NCBI GenBank assembly: GCA_035772405.1
Contig: JAYKKM010000375.1
Location: 825,001-889,000 of the forward strand
Source of the DNA: Chrysogorgia sp. JL179-B06
Lineage: Eukaryota; Cnidaria; Anthozoa; Scleralcyonacea; Chrysogorgiidae
Length of the DNA stretch: 64,000 bases
Reading direction: 5' to 3'
Under the pieces are notes generated by a model. That model was not told where the DNA came from. It made no database searches and was given only the letters and a program-made list of their open reading frames with translations. Position numbers and translations under genes: made by a program. Of this stretch, positions 40,761-51,350 are shown one piece after another. Numbering within the stretch: position 1 is the stretch's first letter; each line of letters starts with the position of its first letter.

Positions 40761-43700
40761 GTGACCTCACTCTTCGAGACGGTCGAGCCCGAAGACGAGT
40801 TCTTTGACGCGCAAGAACCACCAGAAGACGTATTCCACGACGCCGAAGACCAAGTCATTCATAGGTCAGAGACGGCACTTCATGGTTTCTCAGACACGTT
40901 CACGATCGACGCACCTGAGGGAGTTGGTCCACAGACGTTTTTAGAAAACACAGAGGCGCCCGTGATTGATCTTTGGAGTTACGAAGTGGAAAAGAGAAAG
41001 GGACACAAAACCAAACTCGTCTTGGAGTGTGTCATGGTGAGAGCAACAGACGATGGAGATGTAGAGGCAACTGCACATTTTCACTCACTCACAACTATCG
41101 TGGTACCTGGAACCGACTTGGATGAAACCTACCACACAATGGTGGGAAAGATTTTGGAGAGTCTTGCGACATACTTGAAGAGAGGGAGTAGCTGGCGAGT
41201 ACTACGCGTTGAAAAGCTTAAAGTGCTTATTGACACGTTTGCACCAATTAGTGGGTCATCTTACATTCCTACACCAGACGCGTTGGTTAAGAAGAAAGCC
41301 ATCATCAACGTCCAAAACGAGAACGATCACGAGTGTTTCAAGTGGGCTGTGACTGTGGCGAATATGGATGAGAGAAAACACGCAGAGAGACTCGACAAGG
41401 CTACGAGAGAGTTCTCAAAGAAGTTCGACTGGACAGACGTCACGTTCCCCACACCTTTGAAAGACATCAAAAAGTTTAGCGAAAGGAACAACATTCCCAT
41501 TAACGTTTTTGCCTACGAGTTTGGGATCGGTATCTATCCTCTCCTCATTCAAGGGAACGGACGTGAGACGATCAACCTCTTGTACATTACAGAGCAAGAC
41601 GACGACAAAGTGACTGTAAACAGTCACTATGTGTGGATTAAGAACATGAGCAGAATGGTCTCCAGCAAGATCAACAAACACAAAGGAAAGAGACACCTCT
41701 GTTACAGATGTATTAACAGCTTCAAGACATTGGAGAGTCTAGAAAAACACGACGAGTACTGCTCTAACGTGGACACCATTAGGACCCAGATGCCAAGGTG
41801 GGGGTCTACCTTGGAGTTCAAAAACCACTATAAAACACAAGACGCACCTTTTGTCATCTACGCTGACTTCGAGTCCTTTATCGAACCTATTGAGGGACCA
41901 ACCAACAACCCTAAGAAAAGCTCGACAACACAGTATCAACATCACACGCCCTCAGGTTTCTGTTACCACCTGAAGTGTTTCGACGACACACTACACTGGG
42001 AAGAGCCACACCTATTCACCAAAACTAAAGACGACGAAAATCTGGGGGAGATCTTCGTGAGAAGTATTGAGGAGACGACAAAGGACATATACAACAAGTT
42101 CAAGGTCGCCAAACCAATGGTGTTCACCGCACAAGACAAACGTACGTATGAAAATACTAAGGTGTGTTGGTTATGTGAGGAAGACTGGTCTAAGGAAAAT
42201 AAGAGTGGTGTTCCAGACCACAAAGTACGTGACCACTGTCATTTAACAGGGAAGTTTCGTGGCGCTGCACACAACACTTGTAACCTAAAATATAGACTAC
42301 CAAAATTCATACCCGTTATATTTCACAACCTGTCTGGGTACGATGCGCATTTGTTTGTGAAAAGTTTAGGTGTGACTGAGGGAAAAATCACATGTATTCC
42401 GAACAACGAGGAAAAGTACGTCTCGTTTAGCAAAGACGTGATCGTAGATTCTTACATAGACGAGACTGGTAAGGAGAAAAACACCACAAGGGAACTTAGA
42501 TTCTTAGACAGCTTTAAATTCATGGCTAGTAGCCTAGATAGTTTAGTTAAGAATCTCGACAAGACGGACTTGACAACGACAAAGAGGGTGTTTGGTGAAA
42601 ACTTTGACCTCGTGAGTAAGAAGGGTGTGTACCCTTATGAGTATATGACTGGATTGAAGAAGCTTGACGAAACCCAACTCCCTTCCATCAATAAGTTCTA
42701 CTCTAAGCTCACGGACAGTGATATCACTAACAACGAGTACAACCACGCTAGGAACGTGTGGAAACACTTTGGTATGACAACCATGAGGGAGTACCACGAC
42801 CTATACTTGAAAACGGACGTGATGTTACTCGAAGACGTCTTCGAAAATTTTAGGAGAGTGTGTAAAACCCACTACGGGTTGGATCCAGCTTTCTACTACA
42901 CCTCACCTGGACTGGCGTGGGACGCACTACTAAAGATCACTGGAATAAAGTTAGATCTGTTGACAGACATAGACATGCTGTTGATGGTTGAAAAAGGTAT
43001 TAGAGGCGGGACGAGTACTATTATGAGAAGACATGCAAAGGCAAATAATAAGTATATGGACTATCTTAAGGACATGGAACACATAGGAGACAGTATGTAC
43101 GATAAGGAGAAACCAAGTGTCTTTTTACCCTACCTAGACGCGAACAACCTCTATGGGTGGGCGATGAGTTTACTTCTCCCAATAGGCAACTTTGAGTGGA
43201 TGACAGACTTTAGAGACTGGCGAGACGTACCTTGTATCTTGGAAGTAAACTTGGAGTACCCTGAAGAACTCCACGACCTTCACAACGAGTACCCACTCGC
43301 TCCTGAGCGAGTAAAGGTGAATGGTGTAGAGAAGCTTATCCCAAACCTAGACAACAAGACTAAATATGTGCTCCACAAGAAGAATCTAGAGTTGTACCTT
43401 AGACTTGGGATGAAACTAACCAAGATTCATCGTGGGATCTCGTTCGACGAATCCGCTTGGATGGGGGAGTATATCACACTCAACACAAACCTAAGGACAA
43501 AGGCAAAGAACGCTTTCGAACAAGATTTCTTCAAGCTGATGAACAACAGCGTCTTTGGAAAGACCATGGAGAACATTAGGAACAGAGTGGACATACAGTT
43601 GGTGACAAGTAGAGAGAAGATGAGGAAACTAGTCGCAAAGCCAAACTTCCACCATAGAACCATCTTTGACGAGAACCTGATAGCCGTCCAGATGAAGAGG

Positions 43701-44336
43701 ACCAAGGTGGAATTCGTCAAGCCGGTGTATCTGGGGATGAGCATCTTGGATCTCAGTAAGACGCTGATGTACGAGTTCCACTACGACTACATCAAACCAA
43801 AATATGGCGAGAAAGCTAGTCTGTTGTTCACTGACACAGACTCTCTCATGTACGAGATTCACACAGACGACTTTTACAAAGACATCAGTGGAGACGTAGA
43901 GAAGATGTTCGACACATCTGCCTATGGAAAAGACCACCCCTCTTGTATCCCAGTTGGGTTTAACAAGAAAGTGTTGGGGATGATGAAGGACGAGAACTCT
44001 GGAGAGCAAATCCGCGAGTTCGTTGGACTTCGCTCTAAGTTATACGCTCTCAAAACACTACGCGGTGACAAGAAAAAATGTAAGGGTGTAAAGAAGGGCG
44101 TAGTGAAGAGTTCGATAACTTTTGACGACTATAAAAATTGTCTCTTCTCCGGGAAGCCTCAAATGAGATCAATGAACACGTTCAGAAGTCGAAAACACGA
44201 GATTTACACAGAGACCGTGAACAAGACAGCGTTGAGTAGCAATGATGACAAACGGTATATTTTACCCGATGGGGTGAACACGCTGGCACTAGGTCATTAC
44301 AAAATCATGACGAGAATAATTTTCGAGGACGAGTGA
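40761..44336 (+). CDS. POLB: protein-primed DNA polymerase B
   Basis: 1191 codons from a GTG at 40761; the real start probably lies upstream and out of frame (see 40651). The family B exonuclease motifs are ADFES (D369/E371), HNLSGYDAH and LKTDVMLLED. Polymerase motifs are DANNLYG (A), KLMNNSVFGK (B) and DTDS (C), followed by SKLYALK. A C2H2-like zinc finger lies around residues 313-334. An endonuclease VII/HNH-like insert (CWLCEEDW ... DHCHLTGKFRGAAHNTCN, about 470-510) sits in the exonuclease domain, as in other Polinton polymerases. The enzyme would replicate the linear genome from a terminal protein. The last codons and stop lie in the right terminal repeat. All motifs are intact. Confidence 0.95.
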   Translation: MTSLFETVEPEDEFFDAQEPPEDVFHDAEDQVIHRSETALHGFSDTFTIDAPEGVGPQTFLENTEAPVIDLWSYEVEKRKGHKTKLVLECVMVRATDDGDVEATAHFHSLTTIVVPGTDLDETYHTMVGKILESLATYLKRGSSWRVLRVEKLKVLIDTFAPISGSSYIPTPDALVKKKAIINVQNENDHECFKWAVTVANMDERKHAERLDKATREFSKKFDWTDVTFPTPLKDIKKFSERNNIPINVFAYEFGIGIYPLLIQGNGRETINLLYITEQDDDKVTVNSHYVWIKNMSRMVSSKINKHKGKRHLCYRCINSFKTLESLEKHDEYCSNVDTIRTQMPRWGSTLEFKNHYKTQDAPFVIYADFESFIEPIEGPTNNPKKSSTTQYQHHTPSGFCYHLKCFDDTLHWEEPHLFTKTKDDENLGEIFVRSIEETTKDIYNKFKVAKPMVFTAQDKRTYENTKVCWLCEEDWSKENKSGVPDHKVRDHCHLTGKFRGAAHNTCNLKYRLPKFIPVIFHNLSGYDAHLFVKSLGVTEGKITCIPNNEEKYVSFSKDVIVDSYIDETGKEKNTTRELRFLDSFKFMASSLDSLVKNLDKTDLTTTKRVFGENFDLVSKKGVYPYEYMTGLKKLDETQLPSINKFYSKLTDSDITNNEYNHARNVWKHFGMTTMREYHDLYLKTDVMLLEDVFENFRRVCKTHYGLDPAFYYTSPGLAWDALLKITGIKLDLLTDIDMLLMVEKGIRGGTSTIMRRHAKANNKYMDYLKDMEHIGDSMYDKEKPSVFLPYLDANNLYGWAMSLLLPIGNFEWMTDFRDWRDVPCILEVNLEYPEELHDLHNEYPLAPERVKVNGVEKLIPNLDNKTKYVLHKKNLELYLRLGMKLTKIHRGISFDESAWMGEYITLNTNLRTKAKNAFEQDFFKLMNNSVFGKTMENIRNRVDIQLVTSREKMRKLVAKPNFHHRTIFDENLIAVQMKRTKVEFVKPVYLGMSILDLSKTLMYEFHYDYIKPKYGEKASLLFTDTDSLMYEIHTDDFYKDISGDVEKMFDTSAYGKDHPSCIPVGFNKKVLGMMKDENSGEQIREFVGLRSKLYALKTLRGDKKKCKGVKKGVVKSSITFDDYKNCLFSGKPQMRSMNTFRSRKHEIYTETVNKTALSSNDDKRYILPDGVNTLALGHYKIMTRIIFEDE

Positions 44337-44577
44337 GTTGACAACCGCTGACCAAAGTTTTTGATTGACAGGTGTCAATCAAAAAGAAAGGGGTGGGGCG
44401 TCGTGAGAATGAAAAGTCCCGTCTAATTTCCTTGGAAATTTTGTTACTCGAAAAAAAAAGGGGGAACTTGAGGCGGAGTGACTATTTAATCAGGGTTTAA
44501 TCAGGGAAAATAAAGTGGTACTCGAGAAATGGGAAAAAAGAGGGGAGACGGGCTAGAACCCGCCGATTACTACTACT
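44325..44577. repeat. right terminal inverted repeat
   Basis: The reverse complement of the left end, closing with GATTACTACTACT directly before the AATTAC duplication. It starts inside the last codons of the polymerase gene, so repeat and coding sequence are linked. Its inner half matches the inner left copy exactly. Confidence 0.92.
44358..44385. terminator. perfect hairpin downstream of the polymerase gene
   Basis: TTTTTGATTGAC/GTCAATCAAAAA, 12-bp stem with an AGGT loop, 21 nt after the stop at 44336. It is the mirror image of 28628-28655, giving both ends of the element the same transcript-end structure. Confidence 0.65.
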
Positions 44578-44583
44578 AATTAC
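44578..44583. repeat. Polinton target-site duplication, right copy
   Basis: AATTAC, identical to 28171-28176. Confidence 0.95.
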
Positions 44584-45786
44584 CAATTATTGGAAATTCT
44601 AGGCCAATGCACACTTACTGATTGTTGGTACGTCTCAAAATCATCTTAGTATAGCAGCCAAATGGTGGTAATGAACATGTTCATTTGAATAAAAATTAAC
44701 ATAGCTTAGAAACATAGCATAGCCAACAACAGTTTTTCTTAAGACTACAACAACTTGGACGATCAATTTCACACATCTAAGGAAGTTTAATAGAACTTGA
44801 TAGTGACATGAGATATAGAAATGAGGAACATTGGCAGTTATGAGCATTATTGTGAGCTTCTGCAACAATAGCCTTTATTGGATCTTCTTTTGTCAAATGT
44901 TTGAATGCATTACGGTATTTGACAAATACATAGACAAATACATTATAGCAAATGCATTTCCTTTGTGATGAAATAATAATAATAATAATAATAACATGCA
45001 GCTATATTTTGACTGGTTAATACATAGCATGACCAAGTGGTCATGCAGCTAGTTAATAAAAACATCGCTGCTATCAATCAAGGACCTGTCTATAAATGCA
45101 CCTTTATTGTGCTGCTGCTCAACCAAATGGGTGTAAGGAATCTATAATAGAGAGCATTCGTATACATCTCAAATCTTGTTAGACAGTGCAGGTAAATATG
45201 GCAAGGGTATCACTATCGCATAGACCTCTTTCATAATGGCACCCGAATTAAATATTCTTTTATATTCATTTAAATTAGCCTTTAAGACCTTGTGTTCCTG
45301 TGTCTGTGACATACAGTATAAAATAATATTTAGACTACAACATTCCTATTCTAGTGCACTATAGACCTCTTTCATAATTAGACAGACAATTGCCATTTTT
45401 AATTTAGGTATTAGACAGACAATTGCCAGACAGAGCCTCGTTGATAATCACTTTACGTGTATGAGCACCCTGTTGAAATATTAAAATAATTCATTCATTC
45501 ATTTCCTGTAGGTCTAGAGGTGATTTAAATGGATTGATATAAGCACATTAGGCCTTCTGGTCAACTTGTATTTATTTATAGCAATGGAATTATTGAACCC
45601 ACAAGGCCGGTCTGAGGTCTGGCTGGTCTCGTGTAAACAATACACCCAAGTCAACATTAATAATTATTGCTAGAACTATCTGAGTTTATACAAACTGAAA
45701 ATGTAATTTTAACGAATAGTATTAAGGTCTAATACTAAACAAAACTTGCTTTTGGACTAACAAAGAGCATTCATTTCTGACATTAA
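44584..45786. other. host intron, no gene seen
   Basis: Contains an (AAT)n microsatellite at about 44970-44993. The sequence ACTACAACAACTTGGACGATCAATTT (44751-44776) also occurs, slightly changed, at 22496-22520 where it forms one arm of a hairpin, so it is probably a MITE fragment. Confidence 0.45.
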
Positions 45787-46235
45787 CTCTTTCCTGACAG
45801 GGTGAAAAACATCCAAAATTGAACCACCTCTTTGTTCTATTGATATCTCTTGAAATAACCATAACTGTTGCGAAAGCTATACATTTTCTGAAAGCCCAAT
45901 AAACTGGCGCTTTTGCTTGTGCTTTTAAATTTCCCGAACAAAACACATTATGTTAATATAAATTAGCATTAATTATCATAAATCAGGTTAAAAAATTTAC
46001 ATTTTTCTAGAAAAGCCAATCTTGCACGCCCACGTAGCATCTTGAAAACTCAAAATGCCACCAATCGCAGAGTTGTTTATGAAATCAAATCAAACTTGGC
46101 GTGTGCGTGGATCTCATGTTCCTGGCGCTTGTCGAATTTTAATTTTTAATCTTGCGTTACCGTTTGCCGTGTTTTTCGATTGACGACTTTGCGGGTCTTC
46201 AACGACCCATTTTCACTGGGCCGGTCAGGAAAGAG
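45787..46235. mobile_element. TTAA-flanked MITE, copy 2
   Basis: 449 bp, with ends CTCTTTCCTGACAGG and CCGGTCAGGAAAGAG flanked by intact TTAA (45783-45786 and 46236-46239). Its interior is the reverse complement of the copy at 3978-4421. Confidence 0.85.
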
Positions 46236-46334
46236 TTAATAATAATATTATATTAAAGACACGTTGTCCAATCTGGCAAGCCACAAATTGCCAACAGATG
46301 AAAACATATTCAATATAAACTAATTAGCATAATA

Positions 46335-46610
46335 TTATTCGTGAGCCGACAGGCTTACATTGTACGGTACCTTTATACTGGTCGTGATTTGAAGACCGGC
46401 GGACCGCAATTCCTGGCTGTGCCGAAACTGCAACTTCGAAAAGTTGCATAAATAAGTACGACAATCGACGTCCTTCTTGTTAAATTCACTTGTGAGAAGT
46501 TGTTCGCAATGGTGTACAATAACATCCATCCTCAACAGTTGTTGTAAAAGGTTGGAAGCCATTGTGTTTGAACAAAGGCTGAAAATGGACGAACGTTGGT
46601 AGCAAACCAT
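46335..46610 (-). other. unassigned open frame, possibly a transposon exon
   Basis: The minus frame (from an ATG near 46562: MASNLLQQLLRMDVIVHHCE...) has balanced composition and could be a first exon. No domain is recognised and no start or splice signal is decisive. Sequence to the right contains TTGCAAC repeats. Listed only as a candidate. Confidence 0.25.
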
Positions 46611-47307
46611 ATCTGATCACATCATCGGAAAGTTAATAGCGATTGCTAGCTATTGCAACATCTGTTGCAAACTGTTGCAAAATCAGGTGTTTTGATTGGA
46701 TTGCAACACAAAACGCGTCGTGCAACATGCTATATTTAGCGCAACTATTTCAGTCGGCAATCGTCGACGCGCCTTTGGCGCGATGCTAGAGTGGCTAGAT
46801 GTAGAAAGCCTCCTGTTGTGCGGGTGTACGGAAACAGGCATTTCATGCTATGGAATCGCGTGTTTGGGCGCGCCACCAATGATCCGGTAAGGGTCTGTAA
46901 CTAAAGTATGATACATCATGATTCGCGCCGCAAATCAGACCACGCAGTTTTGAAAAACGTGAGTCCATGACTGTGAATTGGTATTGCATTTAAATTTCTA
47001 ATTTAATTACAATTTGCTCTGAAAATTCTGACTGTTGCAAGTGTAACAGTTACGACACCCTAGAACCCCCATTATCCAGTTCCAAATAATGTCAATTCAC
47101 ATTTTGAACGTGAATTCTCAGTATGACCTTACATCTAAGCAGTTTCAATATAAAACAAAATTAAAAAGGTAAACAAAGAATGTTGATCAATGTGCCTAAG
47201 AAACTCGAAAAAAGGTTAATTAGGTATAAGGATATGCAAATAAATAAACATTTTCAAGATATATAAATCTAGTTGGTGAATACGTTTTCTGTGTGCATTA
47301 TATATAC

Positions 47308-47419
47308 CTGTTTTTGCATCTATGGATTGAAAGGTCCAAGTTGCCTCTCCTTTTACAATGTCTAATCCAGACTGAATACGCAAATAAATATTGTGTGGCT
47401 CACTCAATTTCACCTTCTC
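47308..47419 (-). CDS. host extracellular gene, repeat-module exon
   Basis: 112 bp, with acceptor TTTTCCAG and donor ACAG/GTATAT. It enters in phase 0 and leaves after one base of a Gly codon, completed by exon 26529-26713. It encodes EKVKLSEPHNIYLRIQSGLD ... ATWTFQSIDAKTG. The Polinton lies in the intron that starts here. Confidence 0.87.
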
Positions 47420-48555
47420 CTGGAAAATAGAAAGGTAAATCAGTGAACATGGGTATAGAATTACGCCATCTCTGCTTTCTTCTCGTTTGAAAAGGTTGGA
47501 AAAGTTGTTCTAACAAACAAAACAAGGAGTTTAAAAATAAATTGAAAATAAAAAATACAGTCCAAAAATAAATTACTATTAAATAAAAGGCGACTTAGTA
47601 TAATAATGTTCAAAAATATAAATTATTTTACGGTATTTGCTATTGTACTCATCGAGAAATAACGTTTTAATTCTCGTATTTCATCCTTCTGAGCGCGGAC
47701 ATTTTCGAGTTTGCTCGACTAGTCAAAGTTAATGTATGGCGTCAAGAGGTTCCCGCTGAAAATTGAGTTTGAGCTGATGAGTACTGAACTCTCAAATGTC
47801 TGCGTCAAGAAGCATAAAATTGTTCTCGATAACAAATGCAGATATCGACAAATTATTAACATTTCTAAACATTATACTTAAGGGTATTCATAAAAAGCAA
47901 TATATTTTTGACTGCAGTTCCCCTTTAAATATATGGTCCCAATATTTTGTTAACGAACATGTTAGCGTACAACTACTGTAAGTCATCAAAACATGAAAAA
48001 TGTTCAATATATTGTTGTACTGCAGTTGAAACAGTGCATGCAAGAGGTCTAACGTTTGGAGCGAACGCCCTTCGTCAGAGAGTAAAATGAAGTGGAATAA
48101 AGTTTAATAAAGATATAAAACTTTAATTTCAAACATAACAATCATGTCACAAAAATAAGCCAAACATGATACGATAAACAATAACAAACAATGAGATGCA
48201 AATGAAGGAAAATCATTTGTTATTATCAGTGAGGCAAGCCGGTGGATGCTAACAAGTAGTATAGGTGACACAATGGGAAAGGGAATAAAGTGAGAATCCA
48301 CCGCTTTTGTCCGACCATGCTAGACAAAAACAATAACTTCTATCATTGTAACTGGAAATGGGACTGGAATGGAATCAAGCGCGATTCCATCCAGCTGATC
48401 TGAAAAAATGCGGTTATACCAGAATAAAAGTAACAGTCTTGCACACTTGTAAGTGCATGTATTTATTTTGAAGTTTTTTTAATGTTTGTGGTAATATTTT
48501 ATATCACCTAATCACTAATAGTATATTTAGTCTGCGAAAGCAGAATCTGTCCTCA

Positions 48556-48577
48556 CCCCCCCCCCCCCCCCCCCCCC
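48556..48577. repeat. 22-base C run inside the left TIR
   Basis: The right TIR has only seven bases at the same place, so the run has expanded after insertion (or is an assembly artefact). Confidence 0.8.
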
Positions 48578-48662
48578 TGGCGGTTGAGAAGAGAGTCTGC
48601 GACCAATCGAAGATACAGTTACCGATGAAATATGATCGGCGGTTTATAATTGGCTCATTGAA

Positions 48663-49094
48663 ATGGGAAACCCCAAATCGAATTTCTTAGTAAACATGGC
48701 GGATTACGATGTATTTTTACATGCAGTCGAGTGTACGAAAGGCGGTTTTTGTGTAGAAACCATGAAACAAGAACAGTTGGAAGCTTTATTTAACTTTATC
48801 TGCAAGAAAGATGTGTTGGTCAGCCTTCCAACTTGCTGCTTCGCTTTAGTTGCTCTATTTTGCAAGAACAGGTTCGATATTTAAATGCCATTGGAGTTAG
48901 TGCATTTGCTTATCTCAAGCGGACACATTGGATCCAAAACTTCAGTCCGGTGACTACACGTTCGTTTATTCATCTCCAGAATCGTTATTGAGTGATAATT
49001 ATTGAGTAATAATCGAGAATTGTTTGGTTCGATAGTATACAAAGATCGTGTAAATGGTGTCGTAGATGAAGCACACTGTATAAGCCACTGGTAA
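48663..49094 (+). pseudogene. RecQ-like helicase, N-terminal half (broken)
   Basis: The first frame reads MKQEQLEALFNFICKKDVLVSLPT, the lead-in to Walker A, but the GKS part is missing. After frame changes SGDYTFVYSSPESLL and VVDEAHCISHW (near 49057-49090) follow, the latter being the DEAH motif II. Indels and stops throughout. The fragment continues, inverted, in the next entry. Confidence 0.75.
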
Positions 49095-49199
49095 GAGTAT
49101 TATTTGCTAAATATTTGTTGATTTTTAATTCCTTCCCGCATCATTTCGATAATTAATATACATTGATGATAAATTTGTTGACGCTGTTGTCTGTGTGAT

Positions 49200-49515
49200 T
49201 TAGTGGTTATTATAAGCAGTGCTACACACTGTACTCTATCTTGCATTGCCTCCACATTTTGGGAAGGTCCAAAGTTGATGACCGTTGTCACACTCTTGCA
49301 ATCCATGCCCATCCCAAATGCAATTGTGCACAAAAGACATCTAACACTAACAGTTCATGGATTGCCATATAATTGATTATGTTTTCTTTTACACATTCTG
49401 GTGACGTAGTTGAACTTGAATGGAGCATTTCAATTAACCTTAGGTTAATGGAACTGTAGATGTCTTTTGTGCACAATTGTATTTGGTATGGGCATGGATT
49501 GCAAGAATGTGACAA
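49200..49515 (-). pseudogene. RecQ-like helicase, inverted duplicate of the middle part
   Basis: Minus-strand frames read RLIEMLHSSSTTSPECVKEN and [21 protein letters not shown], the motif IV-V region. The same segment also appears on the plus strand at 49467, so the gene contains a palindromic duplication centred near 49390. Confidence 0.7.
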
Positions 49516-50270
49516 CTGACATCAACTTTGGACCTTCCCAAAATGTAGAGGCATATATGCAAGAAAGTGGTAGATGTGGGGGTAAGGCCATCATTTTATT
49601 TATTGGAAGGATGCTTGGAAATGTCAGCAAAGGTATGAAAGATTATGTCAAATTACCAACTACCTGTACTGCATGTAGAAGGAAATTTTTGTTACAGTTT
49701 TTTTACATAAGTTCAGAGGAGATGCTTATGGCCCAGACATTTTCATATAAAATATGAATGTTGTGATTTATGTGCCAAATCATGTTCATGCAGTGCTGGT
49801 AATTGTGCTGAATTAAATTACTTACCCATCTGAAGCACTGTGCCTGTGCGTACAGCAACACAATGCAGAACTGTGACATCTCAACATCGAGAACTTTTGA
49901 GCAACAAGCTTCTGACATTGCGAAAGGAACTCATGATGCCCATTGAAAAATTTATTGGACATGATGCAGAAGTCTACCGCCTCTACCCCAACACTACAGT
50001 ACCTAGTACATTGTATGTTTTCAAACTTCCAGATCAACCAAACTCTTGAAAAAGCTGAATTCCTGCTTAGTTTGGAAGATATTACATATCATATTGAAAT
50101 ATGGAAAAAGGAACATGCAATAAAAATCTTTCTTTTGCTTGATGATGTTTTTGCCCCTTGCCTGAAATTGACTATGAAGATTATGAACAATCAGAATATG
50201 ATGGTGAAGATGAATGGCATTAAATTATGGACACTTGATTTAGTTTTATATATCCAATTAGTGATGTAGA
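49445..50270 (+). pseudogene. RecQ-like helicase, C-terminal part (broken)
   Basis: [29 protein letters not shown] (motif VI region) and LGNVSKGMKDYV are readable, then CCDLCAKSCSC, a Cys-rich zinc-binding end. An acidic tail near 50170-50220 follows. Frame changes at about 49740 and 49820 and stops after 49918 make it non-functional. Confidence 0.72.
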
Positions 50271-51040
50271 CATTTTATCTATTTCGATCTGACCACCACA
50301 GAAGACAATGATGATGGGTTTCTGCAATTGCTGAAGAAGCTTTACAATTTTTGTGAATAATTATTTCATATATATGCAGACAATAGTAAGATGATAGTTT
50401 ATTTAAACATGTAATGCACATACAGGAGTAACAGAAATTCATTAAAATGCACATGTGCATTATTTAAGATTTGATGTACAGTACAGTACATTATGGATAA
50501 ACATGTATGTATTGAGGTCTGCAGGGGGTTTTGGGTATAATATGGTATCTAAGAGGTTTTTAAATCAGTGTACAGTTGTTACATTGTAGGTATTTGGTAT
50601 ATTTAAATTTGATGAATCCTAAGGCCGTTGACATTCAGTATGTGCTTCTATGGAATTAATGGTATTTTCAGCATACTATTTGTTCAATTTGTATGTACCT
50701 GTACAGGTATTTAGTATACTACACTCCTCTGGTTGATATCAATATATACACTACAGTGCTGCTTATATAATTTACTGGTAGTAACTAACAGTATATTTAT
50801 CCAAACTCTTTCACCTCCCCCGCTGAATCAATGTCTCCTACTAAATAACATCAGTTGACATTATCTAAAATAACTTAACAAAGATCAATCAACATACTAC
50901 GGTACTATGTTCTAATTCTAAGCTGATTGAAACTACCGTATATTTATATATATATATATATATATACTGGGAATCGAACTCTGATTGGGGCAGTCACTTT
51001 TCCATATGTATTTGACTATATTAAATCCTCTCTAATATTA

Positions 51041-51075
<35 letters not shown>

Positions 51076-51350
51076 GTTGTGTTACATAGGCTGTGTAGAA
51101 CTCTAAATGTTGGTCAAAAAATATGATGAATGGGCCTTACTTGAAATGTTAGACACCCTACACACAATTTCGGCAGTATACCAAATTTTTAGAGTATTCG
51201 TTTTCTATGTTTTATAATAATAACATAATGCATTAATATTGTTCATTGATCCAATCATGCAGTTTATAAATATTTAAATTGTTTAAAATACTACTCTTGC
51301 AGTTCTTAAAATAGTTAAAAGACCTGTTTTGTTTTCTTGTTAGAGCATAT

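Larger units (their letters stand above)
28177..44577. mobile_element. Polinton/Maverick virus-like transposon, 16.4 kb
   Basis: Boundaries are set by inverted termini starting AGTAGTAGTAATCGGCGGGT at both ends and by the 6-bp duplication AATTAC. The interior encodes the Polinton hallmark set: protein-primed DNA polymerase B, retroviral-type integrase, packaging ATPase and two candidate capsid proteins. About 14 further genes sit head to tail with gaps of 2-60 bp or small overlaps. All main frames are open apart from a frame break at the very start of the polymerase. TSD integrity and open frames indicate a recent insertion. No adenain-like protease was found. It lies in an intron of the minus-strand host gene and is more GC-rich than the flanks. 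Confidence 0.97.

Noticed and set aside
40761..40763. GTG as the polymerase start codon
   Set aside because: Animal and virus-like genes very rarely start at GTG, and a better ATG with a frame junction lies at 40651.
46696..46890. Plus-strand ORF near 46.7 kb
   Set aside because: Short, with no domain, in a GC-variable region with TTGCAAC repeats; no support.
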